Source: an uncultured Planctomycetia bacterium (GTDB taxonomy: Bacteria; Planctomycetota; UBA1135; GCA-002686595). From it: 29,872 nucleotides of DNA. Position 1 is the stretch's first letter, and each line of letters opens with the position of its first letter. The stretch is from the NCBI GenBank assembly GCA_937952135.1, contig CALFYL010000362.1:1-29872 (forward strand). The letters run 5' to 3'. Under the pieces are notes generated by a model. It worked only from the letters and a program-made list of their open reading frames with translations, did no database searches and was not told the DNA's origin. Position numbers and translations under genes: made by a program. Positions 1 through 7,846 of the stretch are shown here, piece after piece.

Positions 1-2
1 AC

Positions 3-110
3 GTCGTCGACGCGCTGAAGCGCCTTTCGAACGCTCCCGACATGCAGTCGCGCGACGGCGCGCGCCAACGCTTCGAGCCCTGCGCGTTGCTGCTCGAGCG
101 CGCGAAGTAG
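3..110 (+). CDS. C-terminal end of a probable glycosyltransferase (partial)
   Basis: An open frame enters from the left edge and stops with TAG at 108-110, giving 35 visible residues. The tail contains 'ALKRLSNAPDMQSRDGARQR' followed by 'FEPCALLLERAK'. This resembles the last helix of GT-B family 4 glycosyltransferases, where a small acidic stretch precedes an Arg-x-x-x-Gly/Ala-x-x-Arg helix. That similarity is by eye and rests on a very short segment. The following gene makes activated mannose, which fits a sugar-transfer context. It could also be the tail of an unrelated helical protein. Confidence 0.4.
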   Translation, partial: VVDALKRLSNAPDMQSRDGARQRFEPCALLLERAK

Positions 111-272
111 TCGCGGAGTCGGCGCGCGCTCTCGATTCTGGGCCGCGAGTCCCCCGACCACCAAGTTGGGCCGAACTACCGACATGGGCGCAGATGACTA
201 CGAGCGTTTGGGCATGGCGCGCCGCGAGACTCTCACTACCCTTCGATGGGCAAGTCGGAGTCGGAGTTCGCG

Positions 273-1214
273 ATGCAAACACTCGAGCCTTGGACGGTTG
301 TTCTCGCCGCCGGCGACGGCACGCGCCTCGCCGGGCTCACGCGACTCGACGACGGGAGCACGGCGCCCAAGCAATTCTGTTCGCTGCGCGGAGGGCGTTC
401 GCTGCTCGGCGATGCGCTCCGACGAGCGCTGCGCATCTCGCCCTTCGAACGCACGCTCGTGGTTGTCGCCGAACGGCACCGCGCGTACTGGGAAGCGGAG
501 CTTCGCCACCTTCCGCGCGAGAACATCCTCGTCCAGCCGCTCAATCGTGGCACGACGTCGGGCGTGCTTCTTCCGCTGCTGACGGTGCTGCGGCGCGATC
601 ACGACGCGCGTGTGGTGCTGCTGCCGTCGGATCACTTCGTCGCGAACGAACGCATTCTCGCGGACTCCGTCGGTGCGGCGCTGTTCGCGCTGGCGGCGCA
701 GCCCGCTTCCGTTGTGCTGCTCGGCATCACCCCCGACGGCGCGGAGACGGACTACGGATGGATCGTCCCCGGTCCCGCCCGTGGATCGCTGCGGAGCGTC
801 GATTCGTTCGTCGAGAAGCCGCCCGCACCGCTGGCTCGCGAGCTGTACGAACGCGGCGGTTTGTGGAACAGCTTCCTGCTGACCGCGCGCGGACTGAGCC
901 TGGCCGCGCTCTTCGCGGAGCAGACCCCCGATCTGTTCGAGGCCTTCGAGCAAGCTCTCGGATGTGCGACGAGCCGCCAGGCCGAGGCTCTGCGCGAGCT
1001 CTACGAAGGACTGCCGAACAGCGACTTCTCGCGCGCCGTGCTGCAGAACTCCCCTGAACGCCTGCGCGTCTTGCGCGTCCCGCCGTGCGGCTGGACCGAC
1101 CTCGGCACACCTGCGCGCGTCGCGGACTGCGTCCGCCGCTTCCCGCAGCGACGCCGCGCACGCGAGCCGCGTTGCGTCGTCGATCTGTCGCAACGCGCTT
1201 CCGTCCTGGCTTGA
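273..1214 (+). CDS. manC: Mannose-1-phosphate guanylyltransferase (nucleotidyltransferase)
   Basis: Predicted to make GDP-mannose from mannose-1-phosphate and GTP in the cytoplasm, supplying surface glycans. With the ATG at 273 the protein has 313 residues and shows the family motifs in order: LAAGDGTRL at 11-19 (nucleotide and pyrophosphate loop), PKQF at 32-35, PSDHF at 118-122 (metal-binding Asp), DYGWI at 160-164, FVEKP at 179-183, WNSF at 198-201 and GWTDLGTP at 273-280. It lacks the C-terminal cupin/isomerase domain of bifunctional enzymes, so it is the short monofunctional form. An in-frame ATG at 246 would add nine residues, but a GGAG-like site lies just before 273 and the LAAG strand follows closely, so 273 is preferred. 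GTP and mannose specificity is inferred from the family. Confidence 0.85.
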   Translation: MQTLEPWTVVLAAGDGTRLAGLTRLDDGSTAPKQFCSLRGGRSLLGDALRRALRISPFERTLVVVAERHRAYWEAELRHLPRENILVQPLNRGTTSGVLLPLLTVLRRDHDARVVLLPSDHFVANERILADSVGAALFALAAQPASVVLLGITPDGAETDYGWIVPGPARGSLRSVDSFVEKPPAPLARELYERGGLWNSFLLTARGLSLAALFAEQTPDLFEAFEQALGCATSRQAEALRELYEGLPNSDFSRAVLQNSPERLRVLRVPPCGWTDLGTPARVADCVRRFPQRRRAREPRCVVDLSQRASVLA

Positions 1215-1232
1215 GCGCGACCCGCGAGCGCT

Positions 1233-1250
1233 CGTGCGCGCCGGCGCACG
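1233..1250 (+). terminator. Hairpin after the guanylyltransferase gene
   Basis: A perfect 7-bp inverted repeat (cgtgcgc / gcgcacg) with a GCCG loop lies 19 nt after the TGA at 1212-1214. No T-run follows, so it is not a classical intrinsic terminator. In such GC-rich DNA some hairpins arise by chance. It is listed because of its position directly after a stop codon. Confidence 0.3.
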
Positions 1251-1347
1251 CCCGCAAGTCCGATCGAGCTCGTCCGTTCCGCTCTCGACTTCCGTGGCGG
1301 GGCGCGCCCCGCTCCAACGCAACGACCCGACCCCAAGGAGGCGCTTC

Positions 1348-1872
1348 ATGAAGGTGCAAGAACTGATGACCCGCGACGTCGCGACGTGCACCGCCGCGGA
1401 CAACCTCTCGGCCCCGGCCCGAAGCATGTGGGAGCGCGACTGCGGCGTCGTGCCGGTGATCGACGAGGATCGGCGCGTGGTCGCTGTCGTGACCGACCGC
1501 GACATCGCGATGGCGGCCTACACCCAGTCGCGCCCGCTGCACGAGATCCCGGTCAGCACCGCGATGTCGAAGGCGCTCTACGTGTGCCGCGGCGAGGACT
1601 CGCTCGAAACGGCGCAGGGAATCATGCGCCGTGAGCAGCTCCGCCGCCTGCCCGTCGTCGACACCGCGCGGCGCCTGGTCGGCATCCTCACGCTGAACGA
1701 CCTCGCCTGCCACGCCGCTCACGAGCAGGGGTCGACGCGCAGGGATCTGGCGGTCAGCCAGGTCGGGACCACGCTCGGACGGTTGTGCGAACACCGCGAT
1801 CACGCCAACGAGGACATCGTCCTCCGGCCGCAGCGCCAAGGCGCGCTGGAACGCGTGAGCGCACCGGCGTGA
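1348..1872 (+). CDS. CBS-pair domain protein
   Basis: A 174-residue soluble protein made almost entirely of two CBS motifs: about residues 1-60 (VQELMTRDVATC..., ending VVTDRDIAMAA) and 68-122 (VSTAMSKALYVC..., ending GILTLNDLACHA). CBS pairs bind adenine nucleotides or S-adenosyl compounds and usually act as energy-sensing regulatory modules. There is no attached enzyme or transporter domain, so the partner is unknown. The start is well supported: an AAGGAGG Shine-Dalgarno sequence at 1335-1341 sits 6 nt before the ATG. The C-terminal 50 residues are polar and match nothing I recognise. A second stand-alone CBS protein occurs at 13862-14317. Confidence 0.85.
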   Translation: MKVQELMTRDVATCTAADNLSAPARSMWERDCGVVPVIDEDRRVVAVVTDRDIAMAAYTQSRPLHEIPVSTAMSKALYVCRGEDSLETAQGIMRREQLRRLPVVDTARRLVGILTLNDLACHAAHEQGSTRRDLAVSQVGTTLGRLCEHRDHANEDIVLRPQRQGALERVSAPA

Positions 1873-1898
1873 GAGCTTCGCCGTGAGACGGACGCGAG

Positions 1899-3428
1899 CT
1901 ACGGCACGACGTCGAACCCGACCGGCCCGAGAATTTGCGTGCCGAGCGGATCGAAGATCACGCCTGCCCAGTCGAGGTGCGCGCCCACGAGGTTGAGCGC
2001 GAGTGCGGAGTCGGGCAGGAACGCGGCCTCCGCGCGGCCCGAACGATCGAGCAAGCCGAAGGTGCGCGGCAGCGTGCGACCGTTGAACTGCGTGTAAGTG
2101 AAGTTGAGCAGGGCGCTCGAGTTCAGCGGCAACTGCGCGCCCGCGAAGGGCAGGCCGGGCTGCGTGCCCGCGGTGCTCGCGAGCAGCATGTAGGGCCGGC
2201 GCGCGAGGTGGCCGCCCGCGTTGATCCACAGCGGCGCGCCCGAGGAGAGCGACGCCGAGAGCTCGTCGACGCCCACGTGCAGCGGCGTCAAGGCGTCGAC
2301 GCGCAGCTCGAGCTCGGGATAGAGCGTCACGGGCGAGACGCCGTCGTTCGCGACGATGCGCCACTTGTCGGCGCCGACGGCCGTGCCCGCGCTCAAGGTG
2401 AAACTGTACGAGCCGTCGCCGCGGTCGACGATCGCGCTCGGGGTCGTCACCGCCGGCGCGCCGGAGAGGTTCGTGAGCGTCAACGTCGCTCCCCCGCTCG
2501 CGAGCGGGTTGTCGTCGACGTCGCGCAGGCGCACGACCACCGTGGTTTTCGACTTGCCATCCGCGACGAGCGACTGCGCGCCGGAACGCACCGTGCTGAG
2601 CAAGTGGTCGGGCCGCCCGACGAGCGCCGCGCGCCATGCCGCGTACTGCTGCTGCATCTGGACGACCGGATCCGCGGCGGTCGCGGGTGCGACGATGTTG
2701 ATCGCGAGGTAGAACTGACCCGCCGCGCAGCCGGTGCCGCCCGTGCACTGCGCGCCGCCCGTGTCGCCGATGCGCGACGACAGGATGAACCCGACGTGCG
2801 CGCTCTTGAACGGCGTCGGCGGCGGAAGCGGCGGACACGGCGCGACTCCGCCGGGGCACGAGCAACGCCCGTCGCCGCCCCAGAAGCGCGCGGCTTCCAT
2901 CGCGGCCATCACGCGTTGCGTCATGTCGCCGGGCGTGTTCAGCAGCGCGAGCTCGGCCATCTGCACCGGCTCGTCGCCCGCGAGCAGATTGCCCTGGATC
3001 GCGTAGCGGATCTCGCCCGAGACGCCGACGAGGCCCGGACGTGCGGCGCCGACGAACGCGCCGGTGTAGGTGACCGGGAGGTCGTCCATGTTGACGATTC
3101 CGAACTGGCGCGACTCGACGCTCGGCAGCAGCACGAGTTGGTCGAGGATCTCCTGCGGCGACAGCCCCGCGCCGAGCCCGTTCCACATCGCCGGCCGGAA
3201 CACGAAACCCGAATCGACCTGGCTCTGCGAACAGCCGCCGCCGATGCCGACCTTCATCACCGGCAGCGCGTTGCGCAGGTTGAAGCTCGAGAGGCACGTC
3301 GCCGAGGCGATCGTCACCTCCTTCGTGCGCGTGTTGCACACGATGATCGACCAAGTGGAGCTCGCGGGCGCCACGGCGAGCGCGACGGCGGCAAACGTAG
3401 CGACGAAGCGTGTGAGGGGACGCGGCAT
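1899..3428 (-). CDS. Secreted DUF1028 protein with Ig-like and planctomycete C-terminal domains
   Basis: The 509-residue product has a signal peptide (Arg at 3 and 7, hydrophobic 8-20, predicted cut Ala22-Ser-Ser24|Thr25). Residues 25 to about 285 match DUF1028: it starts TWSIIVCN and contains SRQFGIV (106-112), YTGAF (121-125), IQGNLLAG (144-151) and GGDGRCSC (184-191). DUF1028 is placed with N-terminal-nucleophile hydrolase folds, but no activity is established to my knowledge. Residues about 286-378 look like an invasin/filamin-type Ig domain (TTVVVRLRDVDDNPLASGG). Residues about 390-509 resemble the C-terminal domain found on many planctomycete secreted proteins. The Cys and Pro richness around 186-205 is an insertion. 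The start lies 35 nt after the dapD stop, so co-transcription is possible. It converges with the CBS gene. Confidence 0.8.
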   Translation of the reverse strand: MPRPLTRFVATFAAVALAVAPASSTWSIIVCNTRTKEVTIASATCLSSFNLRNALPVMKVGIGGGCSQSQVDSGFVFRPAMWNGLGAGLSPQEILDQLVLLPSVESRQFGIVNMDDLPVTYTGAFVGAARPGLVGVSGEIRYAIQGNLLAGDEPVQMAELALLNTPGDMTQRVMAAMEAARFWGGDGRCSCPGGVAPCPPLPPPTPFKSAHVGFILSSRIGDTGGAQCTGGTGCAAGQFYLAINIVAPATAADPVVQMQQQYAAWRAALVGRPDHLLSTVRSGAQSLVADGKSKTTVVVRLRDVDDNPLASGGATLTLTNLSGAPAVTTPSAIVDRGDGSYSFTLSAGTAVGADKWRIVANDGVSPVTLYPELELRVDALTPLHVGVDELSASLSSGAPLWINAGGHLARRPYMLLASTAGTQPGLPFAGAQLPLNSSALLNFTYTQFNGRTLPRTFGLLDRSGRAEAAFLPDSALALNLVGAHLDWAGVIFDPLGTQILGPVGFDVVP

Positions 3429-3463
3429 GCCCCCATCCTACGCCCGCGCCGAGAAGTTGCGGG

Positions 3464-4300
3464 CTAACGCAAGGCCTGCTCGAGCGCGGTGGCGCGGTCC
3501 GTGCTCGCGTCGCGGTACTTCACGATCAGCGCGCACGCGACCTGCAGCCCGCGCGAGGCGGCCCAAGCGTCCGAAGCGCCATCTTTCGAAGCCGGCCGCG
3601 TGCCGGGAATCACCACCGCGTTCTCGGGGATTTCGAGCGGCGCGGCGCGCGAACCGCGCAGTTCGCGCTGCTTCACGAGGTCGAACACAGGCGTGCTCGC
3701 CGAGAGCACCACGCCCGCTGCGAGCACCGCCCCGCGCCCCACGAGCACGCCCTCGTAGACGCCGCAGTTGCCGCCGATGAAGGCGTCGTCCTCGACGATC
3801 ACCGGCCGCGCGCCCGCGGGCTCGAGCACGCCGCCGATCTGCGCCGCCGCCGAGACGTGAACGCGCTTGCCGATCTGCGCGCACGAACCGATCAGCGCGT
3901 GGCTGTCGACCATCGAGCCCTCGTCGACGAAGGCGCCGACGTTGACGTAGGCGGGCGGCATGACGATCACGCCTTTGCCGAGGTGCGCGCCGCGGCGGAT
4001 TGCGGTGCCGCCGGGCACGATGCGGACTCCGTCTTCGTCGCCGAACACACGCGGAGCGAGCGGCTGCTTGTCGTTGAAGGAAGCGAAGCCTCCGGCGCCG
4101 AGCCACGACGGGAAGTTCCTAAACGACTCGCTGCGAGGCCACAGGAACTTGACCGTGATCGACTCGCGGAAGATCGCGAGGATCTCTTCCTTCACCCAGG
4201 CGTTGACACGCCACGCGCCGTCCGTGTCACGCTCGGCGACACGCACTTCGCCGGACTCGAGCGCGTTCAGCAGCTCCTTCCCGCGCAGTCGCTCGCTCAT
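3464..4300 (-). CDS. dapD: 2,3,4,5-tetrahydropyridine-2,6-dicarboxylate N-succinyltransferase
   Basis: Succinylates tetrahydrodipicolinate with succinyl-CoA in the diaminopimelate/lysine pathway (cytoplasmic, normally a trimer). The 278-residue length matches the usual ~275. An N-terminal helical part contains VKFLWPRSESFRNFPSW (50-66). A left-handed beta-helix of hexapeptide repeats follows at about 97-205, including VNVGAFVDEGSMVDS (119-133), IGSCAQIG (137-144), IGGVLEP (155-161) and VEDDAFIGG (169-177), all closely like the Escherichia coli enzyme. The C-terminal ALIVKYRDA strand is also typical. The frame stays open far upstream across dapE, but that part is a shadow. The ATG at 4300 overlaps the dapE TGA by 4 nt (ATGA), indicating translational coupling. 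Confidence 0.95.
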   Translation of the reverse strand: MSERLRGKELLNALESGEVRVAERDTDGAWRVNAWVKEEILAIFRESITVKFLWPRSESFRNFPSWLGAGGFASFNDKQPLAPRVFGDEDGVRIVPGGTAIRRGAHLGKGVIVMPPAYVNVGAFVDEGSMVDSHALIGSCAQIGKRVHVSAAAQIGGVLEPAGARPVIVEDDAFIGGNCGVYEGVLVGRGAVLAAGVVLSASTPVFDLVKQRELRGSRAAPLEIPENAVVIPGTRPASKDGASDAWAASRGLQVACALIVKYRDASTDRATALEQALR

Positions 4301-5319
4301 CGCGCGGCCTCCGGCGTCGCCAAAAGCTCCACGGCCGTCGTGGCGTAATCGTGCACCGCCTGTTCGAAGGAGCGCTTCGAGAGGCGCTCGTGGTCGGTGT
4401 GCGCGTCGAGGATTCGGCCGGGCCCGTAGAGCAGCGGCCGGCCCCAGCGCCCCAAGTGCGGCGCATCGGTGCCGAACGCGACGGCGATCGCTTCGTGTCC
4501 CGCGGGGACGTGGAATTCCGTCGGACCGTAGCACTTGTAGGGCCGCGCGAGTTCGACGTGCTCGCTCAAGCACGCGCGCAACTTCGCCTCGGTCACGTCC
4601 GGCCGTTCGACCGCGCGCAGGAGCAAGCTCGCGACCGCGCGATCGGCGACGACGTTCGCGGCGACGCCGCCCTGCAGCATGCCGACGTTCAGCGTGCCGG
4701 GCCCGAGCAGCGGATGGCGGCCCCAATCCTGCGCGAGCAACTTCTCGAGCACGTGCACGAGCTCGTGCACCGCGCTCGGCCCGACGTTCTGCGAGCTGTG
4801 CCCCGCCACGCCGTGCGCGTGCAATTCCGCCTTGTAGACGCCCTTGTGCGCGCCGGCGAAGCGGTTGTCGGTCGGCTCGCCGACGATCGTGAAGCGCGGC
4901 CGCCACGGCTCGGCGAGCCGCTCGTTCGCGAGCGCCGCGCCCGCGGAATCGGTCTCCTCCCCGCACGTGAAAAGGAACCCGATCGCTTCGTCGCCGCCCG
5001 CGAGCAACTGCTTCGCCGCTTCGATCATCGCCAACGCGGGCCCTTTTGCATCGCACGCGCCGCGGCCGCGGACCTCGTCGCGCGTTTCGCTCGGCCCGAA
5101 CCACGGCGGAACCGTGTCGAGGTGCGTGCAGAACACGACCTCGGGCGCGCGGTCCGTGCGCGCGAGCACGTTGAAGCGGCCCGGGGCGAGCTCCTGGCGC
5201 TCGACGCCGAAGCCGAGCGGCGCGAGCTCGCGCGCGAGCGCTTCCGCGTAGTCGTGCTCGTCGCCCGTCACGGACGGAATCGCGATCCACTCCTGCAGCT
5301 TGTCGAAGACGTTCGGCAT
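4297..5319 (-). CDS. dapE: Succinyl-diaminopimelate desuccinylase (M20 peptidase family)
   Basis: Hydrolyses N-succinyl-LL-diaminopimelate to LL-diaminopimelate and succinate using two zinc ions. The 340-residue protein shows the M20 residues in order: HLDTVPP with His66 and Asp68, GRGACDAKG with bridging Asp90, GEET with catalytic Glu121 and metal Glu122, GEPTD with Glu148, GHSS with His174 in the lid domain, and a final His in DAHTDHE. Sequence alone does not separate DapE from other M20 deacylases, such as lysine- or ornithine-acyl hydrolases. The direct overlap with dapD makes the DapE role likely. The start lies 4 nt after the aminotransferase stop. Confidence 0.88.
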   Translation of the reverse strand: MPNVFDKLQEWIAIPSVTGDEHDYAEALARELAPLGFGVERQELAPGRFNVLARTDRAPEVVFCTHLDTVPPWFGPSETRDEVRGRGACDAKGPALAMIEAAKQLLAGGDEAIGFLFTCGEETDSAGAALANERLAEPWRPRFTIVGEPTDNRFAGAHKGVYKAELHAHGVAGHSSQNVGPSAVHELVHVLEKLLAQDWGRHPLLGPGTLNVGMLQGGVAANVVADRAVASLLLRAVERPDVTEAKLRACLSEHVELARPYKCYGPTEFHVPAGHEAIAVAFGTDAPHLGRWGRPLLYGPGRILDAHTDHERLSKRSFEQAVHDYATTAVELLATPEAAR

Positions 5320-5323
5320 GGCG

Positions 5324-6544
5324 TCAGTTCGCGAGTTCGGCGCGCAGCACGTCGGCGAAGCGCTGGTACTGCTCGAGGCGGTTGTAGAGCTGCGCGGAGA
5401 CGCGCGTGACGCGTCTCGGCGCCGCGGGCCACGTGAACACCGGAACTTCGATGCGGTGCGTCTCGAATAGCCGCAGTTGCAGCGGATCGATCCCGAGCGG
5501 TTCGCTGGGCGCCGCGCGGCGTTCGGGGAGCGGAAGCGCTGCGAGGCAACCCACCATGCTTTCGGGGCACGGCGCTTCGAGCTCCAGCGCCTTGCAGAGC
5601 AACGCTCGAGCGGCGAGGGCGAGCTCGCGGTTGCGGCGACGAATCGCGTCCCAGCCGCCCGGCACGAGCGAAGCGAGGTGCTCGAGCGCCTCGGGGATTA
5701 CGAGCCACGGCGACGGGTCGTGCGTGCCGGGCCAGTCGAACTCGAGGCGGAAGAACGAGCGGTCGGTGCGCCGCGAATTCGCGCCGTGGCTGATCGAGAG
5801 CGGGCGGATCAGCTTCTGCCGATCGCGCCGCACGTGCAGCAGCGCGGCGCCCTTGGGCGTGCACATCCACTTGTGGCAGTTGCCCGTGAAGTACGCCGCG
5901 CCGAGCGCGTCGAGATCGAGCGCGACGTGCCCCGGCGCGTGCGCGCCGTCGACCAGCGTGTCGACGCCTCTCGCGCGCGCTTCGGCGACGATGCGTTCGA
6001 TGGGCAGCACCAGACCCGTCGGGCTCGTGATGTGGTCCACCACGAGCAGCTTCGTGCGCGGCGTCAGCGCGGCGAGCACGCGCTCGAGCACTTCGTCGGG
6101 GCCGCGCAACGGGAACGGGACGCGCACCTCGACCACCCGCGCCCCGCTCGCGGCCGCGACGAAGTCCACCGCGTTGCGCGTGGCGTTGTACTCCTGGTCG
6201 GTGACGACGATCTCGTCGCCCGCGGCGAAGCTCAGCGAGCGCAGGACCGTGTTCACGCCCGCCGTCGCATTGGTCACGAAGGCGAGGTCGTCCGAGTGCG
6301 CGCCGACGAAGCTCGCGAGCGCGCCGCGCGCGCGGTCGAGGTGCGCTTCGATCTCGCGGTGCAGGAACAGCACCGGTTCGCGCTCGAGCCGGCGCTGCCA
6401 CTGCGCCTGCGCTTCGAGGACCGCCGTCGGGCAGGCGCCGAAGGAGCCATGGTTGAGGTAGTCGATCTCGGGATCGAGCCCCCAGTGCCGCGCCAGCTCC
6501 GATCCTCCGCTCGCGCGCCGTTCTTGGCTCTGCAGTTGCGTCAC
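5324..6544 (-). CDS. Class V aminotransferase (isopenicillin-N epimerase-like), PLP-dependent
   Basis: A 406-residue fold-type I PLP enzyme. Visible motifs from the GTG start are NHGSFGACP (31-39), TNATAGVN (91-98), HITSPTG (171-177), DGAHAPG with the PLP-binding Asp199 and His202 (199-205), and NCHKW with Schiff-base Lys225 (222-226). This pattern is that of the isopenicillin-N epimerase / EgtE / cysteine-desulfurase-like branch. The sequence does not fix the reaction. Lysine biosynthesis needs an aminotransferase between DapD and DapE, but the known DapC enzymes belong to class I/II, so that role is only a guess. A frame open to 6610 exists, but the strong Shine-Dalgarno sequence at 6549-6555 points to the GTG at 6544. 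It leads the dapE-dapD operon. Confidence 0.82.
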   Translation of the reverse strand: MTQLQSQERRASGGSELARHWGLDPEIDYLNHGSFGACPTAVLEAQAQWQRRLEREPVLFLHREIEAHLDRARGALASFVGAHSDDLAFVTNATAGVNTVLRSLSFAAGDEIVVTDQEYNATRNAVDFVAAASGARVVEVRVPFPLRGPDEVLERVLAALTPRTKLLVVDHITSPTGLVLPIERIVAEARARGVDTLVDGAHAPGHVALDLDALGAAYFTGNCHKWMCTPKGAALLHVRRDRQKLIRPLSISHGANSRRTDRSFFRLEFDWPGTHDPSPWLVIPEALEHLASLVPGGWDAIRRRNRELALAARALLCKALELEAPCPESMVGCLAALPLPERRAAPSEPLGIDPLQLRLFETHRIEVPVFTWPAAPRRVTRVSAQLYNRLEQYQRFADVLRAELAN

Positions 6545-6548
6545 TTCG

Positions 6549-6555
6549 CTCCTCC
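6549..6555 (-). promoter_or_regulatory. Shine-Dalgarno site that fixes the aminotransferase start
   Basis: On the minus strand this reads GGAGGAG and lies 4 nt before the GTG at 6542-6544. An upstream in-frame GTG at 6608-6610 has no such site, and the 22 residues it would add are Arg-rich and unlike the family. This is one of the few strong Shine-Dalgarno sequences in the window. Confidence 0.75.
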
Positions 6556-6631
6556 GTGAAGCGCGCAGCGTAGCGAATGGCGGCTGGCGGCGAAGCGCGT
6601 CGGGCCGCACCTCGACGAAGGGCCGTGCGAG

Positions 6632-7846
6632 CTACATGAAGTTGCGCGTGTGCAGGCCGCTCAGCGCCTCGGCCTGCTCGGCGCCGAAGCCCAGCAGCCG
6701 CAGTCGATTTCGCCGACCGGCGTGCATCTGGCGCGTCAGCTCGACCACCGCCTCGTGGCCGCGCGCGATTCCTTCGGGCTCGAAGCCGCGCGCCGCGAGC
6801 ACGATCAAGGCGTCGAAAACCTCGGCGTTGAGGCCGGTGGTGTGGCGCAGCAAGTCGTGGCGCCGTTGGATCGCCGCCGCCATGCGCGCGATCAGCGTCG
6901 AGTCCTCTCGCGCCTGCCGCGCTAGGTGCGCGACCCCGAAGGCCACGTGCCGCGCCTCGTCCTGCGCGGTCAGCTTCATGAGGGTCTTCGTGCACGCGTC
7001 GGGCGCGTGCTCATGCAGGAACCACAGCAGGTTCACGAACGAGCCCTCGCCGAGCACGGAGAGCAGCAGCGACGCGAGCGCGAAGTCCGGCTCGTCGACC
7101 AAGGTCTTCAGCGAAGCCTGCCCGCCCGCGGTCGAGAGCCCCAAGCGCGTGCGGCGCAGCGTCGCGCGGCGCGTAAACACCTCGATGTGGCGCGCTTCGT
7201 CGCCGGCCTGGACGGCCAGCAACTGCATGACCTCGCGATAGTGCGGATGCACGCGCGCGGCGAAGCGCGCCGGAACGACGAGCGCCGCCGCTTCGTTCTC
7301 GATCAAGTACGTGAGCACCTGCACGAGGGCGTCCTCGAGCTCGTCGGATTGCGCGAGCGGGGCATCCCAGGGGATCGCGACCGCGGGATCCCACTGCGAC
7401 GCCATGGCTTGCGCGAGCAACGCGCCGATGTCGTCCGCCCACACTTCGCGCTTCGTCGCGAGCGCGAACTCGAAGCTCGGCGAGCCGTCTTCGACCGTCG
7501 CCCCGCGCGCGGCGAGCCCCCACGCCGCGGGCGCGGCCTCGACCACCGCTCCCGGCGCGCGCGCGTCGCACTCGCCCGCGAGCTGCGCGCCGCTCCAGCG
7601 GCCCGCCTGCGCGCTTCCGCGCACGACGCGGAGCTCGGCGCCCTCGGCGCGCTCGATCGAGTGGCCCTCCGCACGCGCCCACGCCGCCAAGTGGATCGCG
7701 AGCTCGGGCGCCGAGCCGCGCACGGCGATGCGCGCGCCGACGTCCAAGTTCGCGAGGGCGCGCTTCACGAGCACGTGCGCGCCCCGATCGAAACCGAGCC
7801 CGCCGAGCTCCACCGTGCGCGCGACGGGGCCGGCTTCCGGGTTCAC
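6632..7846 (-). CDS. TusA-like domain fused to a ferritin-like diiron domain
   Basis: A 404-residue two-domain protein. Residues about 8-78 resemble TusA/SirA: VELGGLG at 12-18, a helix VLVKRALANL, VGARIAVRGSAPE, and AWARAEGHSIE. The position of the catalytic Cys-Pro of TusA is Phe19-Asp20, so persulfide transfer is unlikely. Residues about 135-390 form a four-helix ferritin-like domain with a complete set of iron ligands: Glu in ENE (183/185), EARH (Glu217, His220), GEG (Glu267) and EARH (Glu297, His300). That arrangement fits diiron oxygenases or oxidases. The GTG start at 7846 overlaps the upstream TGA by 4 nt (GTGA), and the frame makes no sense upstream of it. The substrate is unknown. 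The C-terminal ~90 residues are helical. Confidence 0.75.
   Translation of the reverse strand: MNPEAGPVARTVELGGLGFDRGAHVLVKRALANLDVGARIAVRGSAPELAIHLAAWARAEGHSIERAEGAELRVVRGSAQAGRWSGAQLAGECDARAPGAVVEAAPAAWGLAARGATVEDGSPSFEFALATKREVWADDIGALLAQAMASQWDPAVAIPWDAPLAQSDELEDALVQVLTYLIENEAAALVVPARFAARVHPHYREVMQLLAVQAGDEARHIEVFTRRATLRRTRLGLSTAGGQASLKTLVDEPDFALASLLLSVLGEGSFVNLLWFLHEHAPDACTKTLMKLTAQDEARHVAFGVAHLARQAREDSTLIARMAAAIQRRHDLLRHTTGLNAEVFDALIVLAARGFEPEGIARGHEAVVELTRQMHAGRRNRLRLLGFGAEQAEALSGLHTRNFM

Noticed and set aside
727..3354. 875-residue open frame on the minus strand
   Set aside because: Arg-, Ala- and His-rich translation without motifs; it is the shadow of the guanylyltransferase, CBS and DUF1028 genes, common in very GC-rich DNA.
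4301..5290. Upstream extension of the dapD frame giving a 608-residue protein
   Set aside because: The extra part is Arg/Ala-rich and lies inside dapE in another frame; DapD homology begins at the ATG at 4300, which overlaps the dapE stop.
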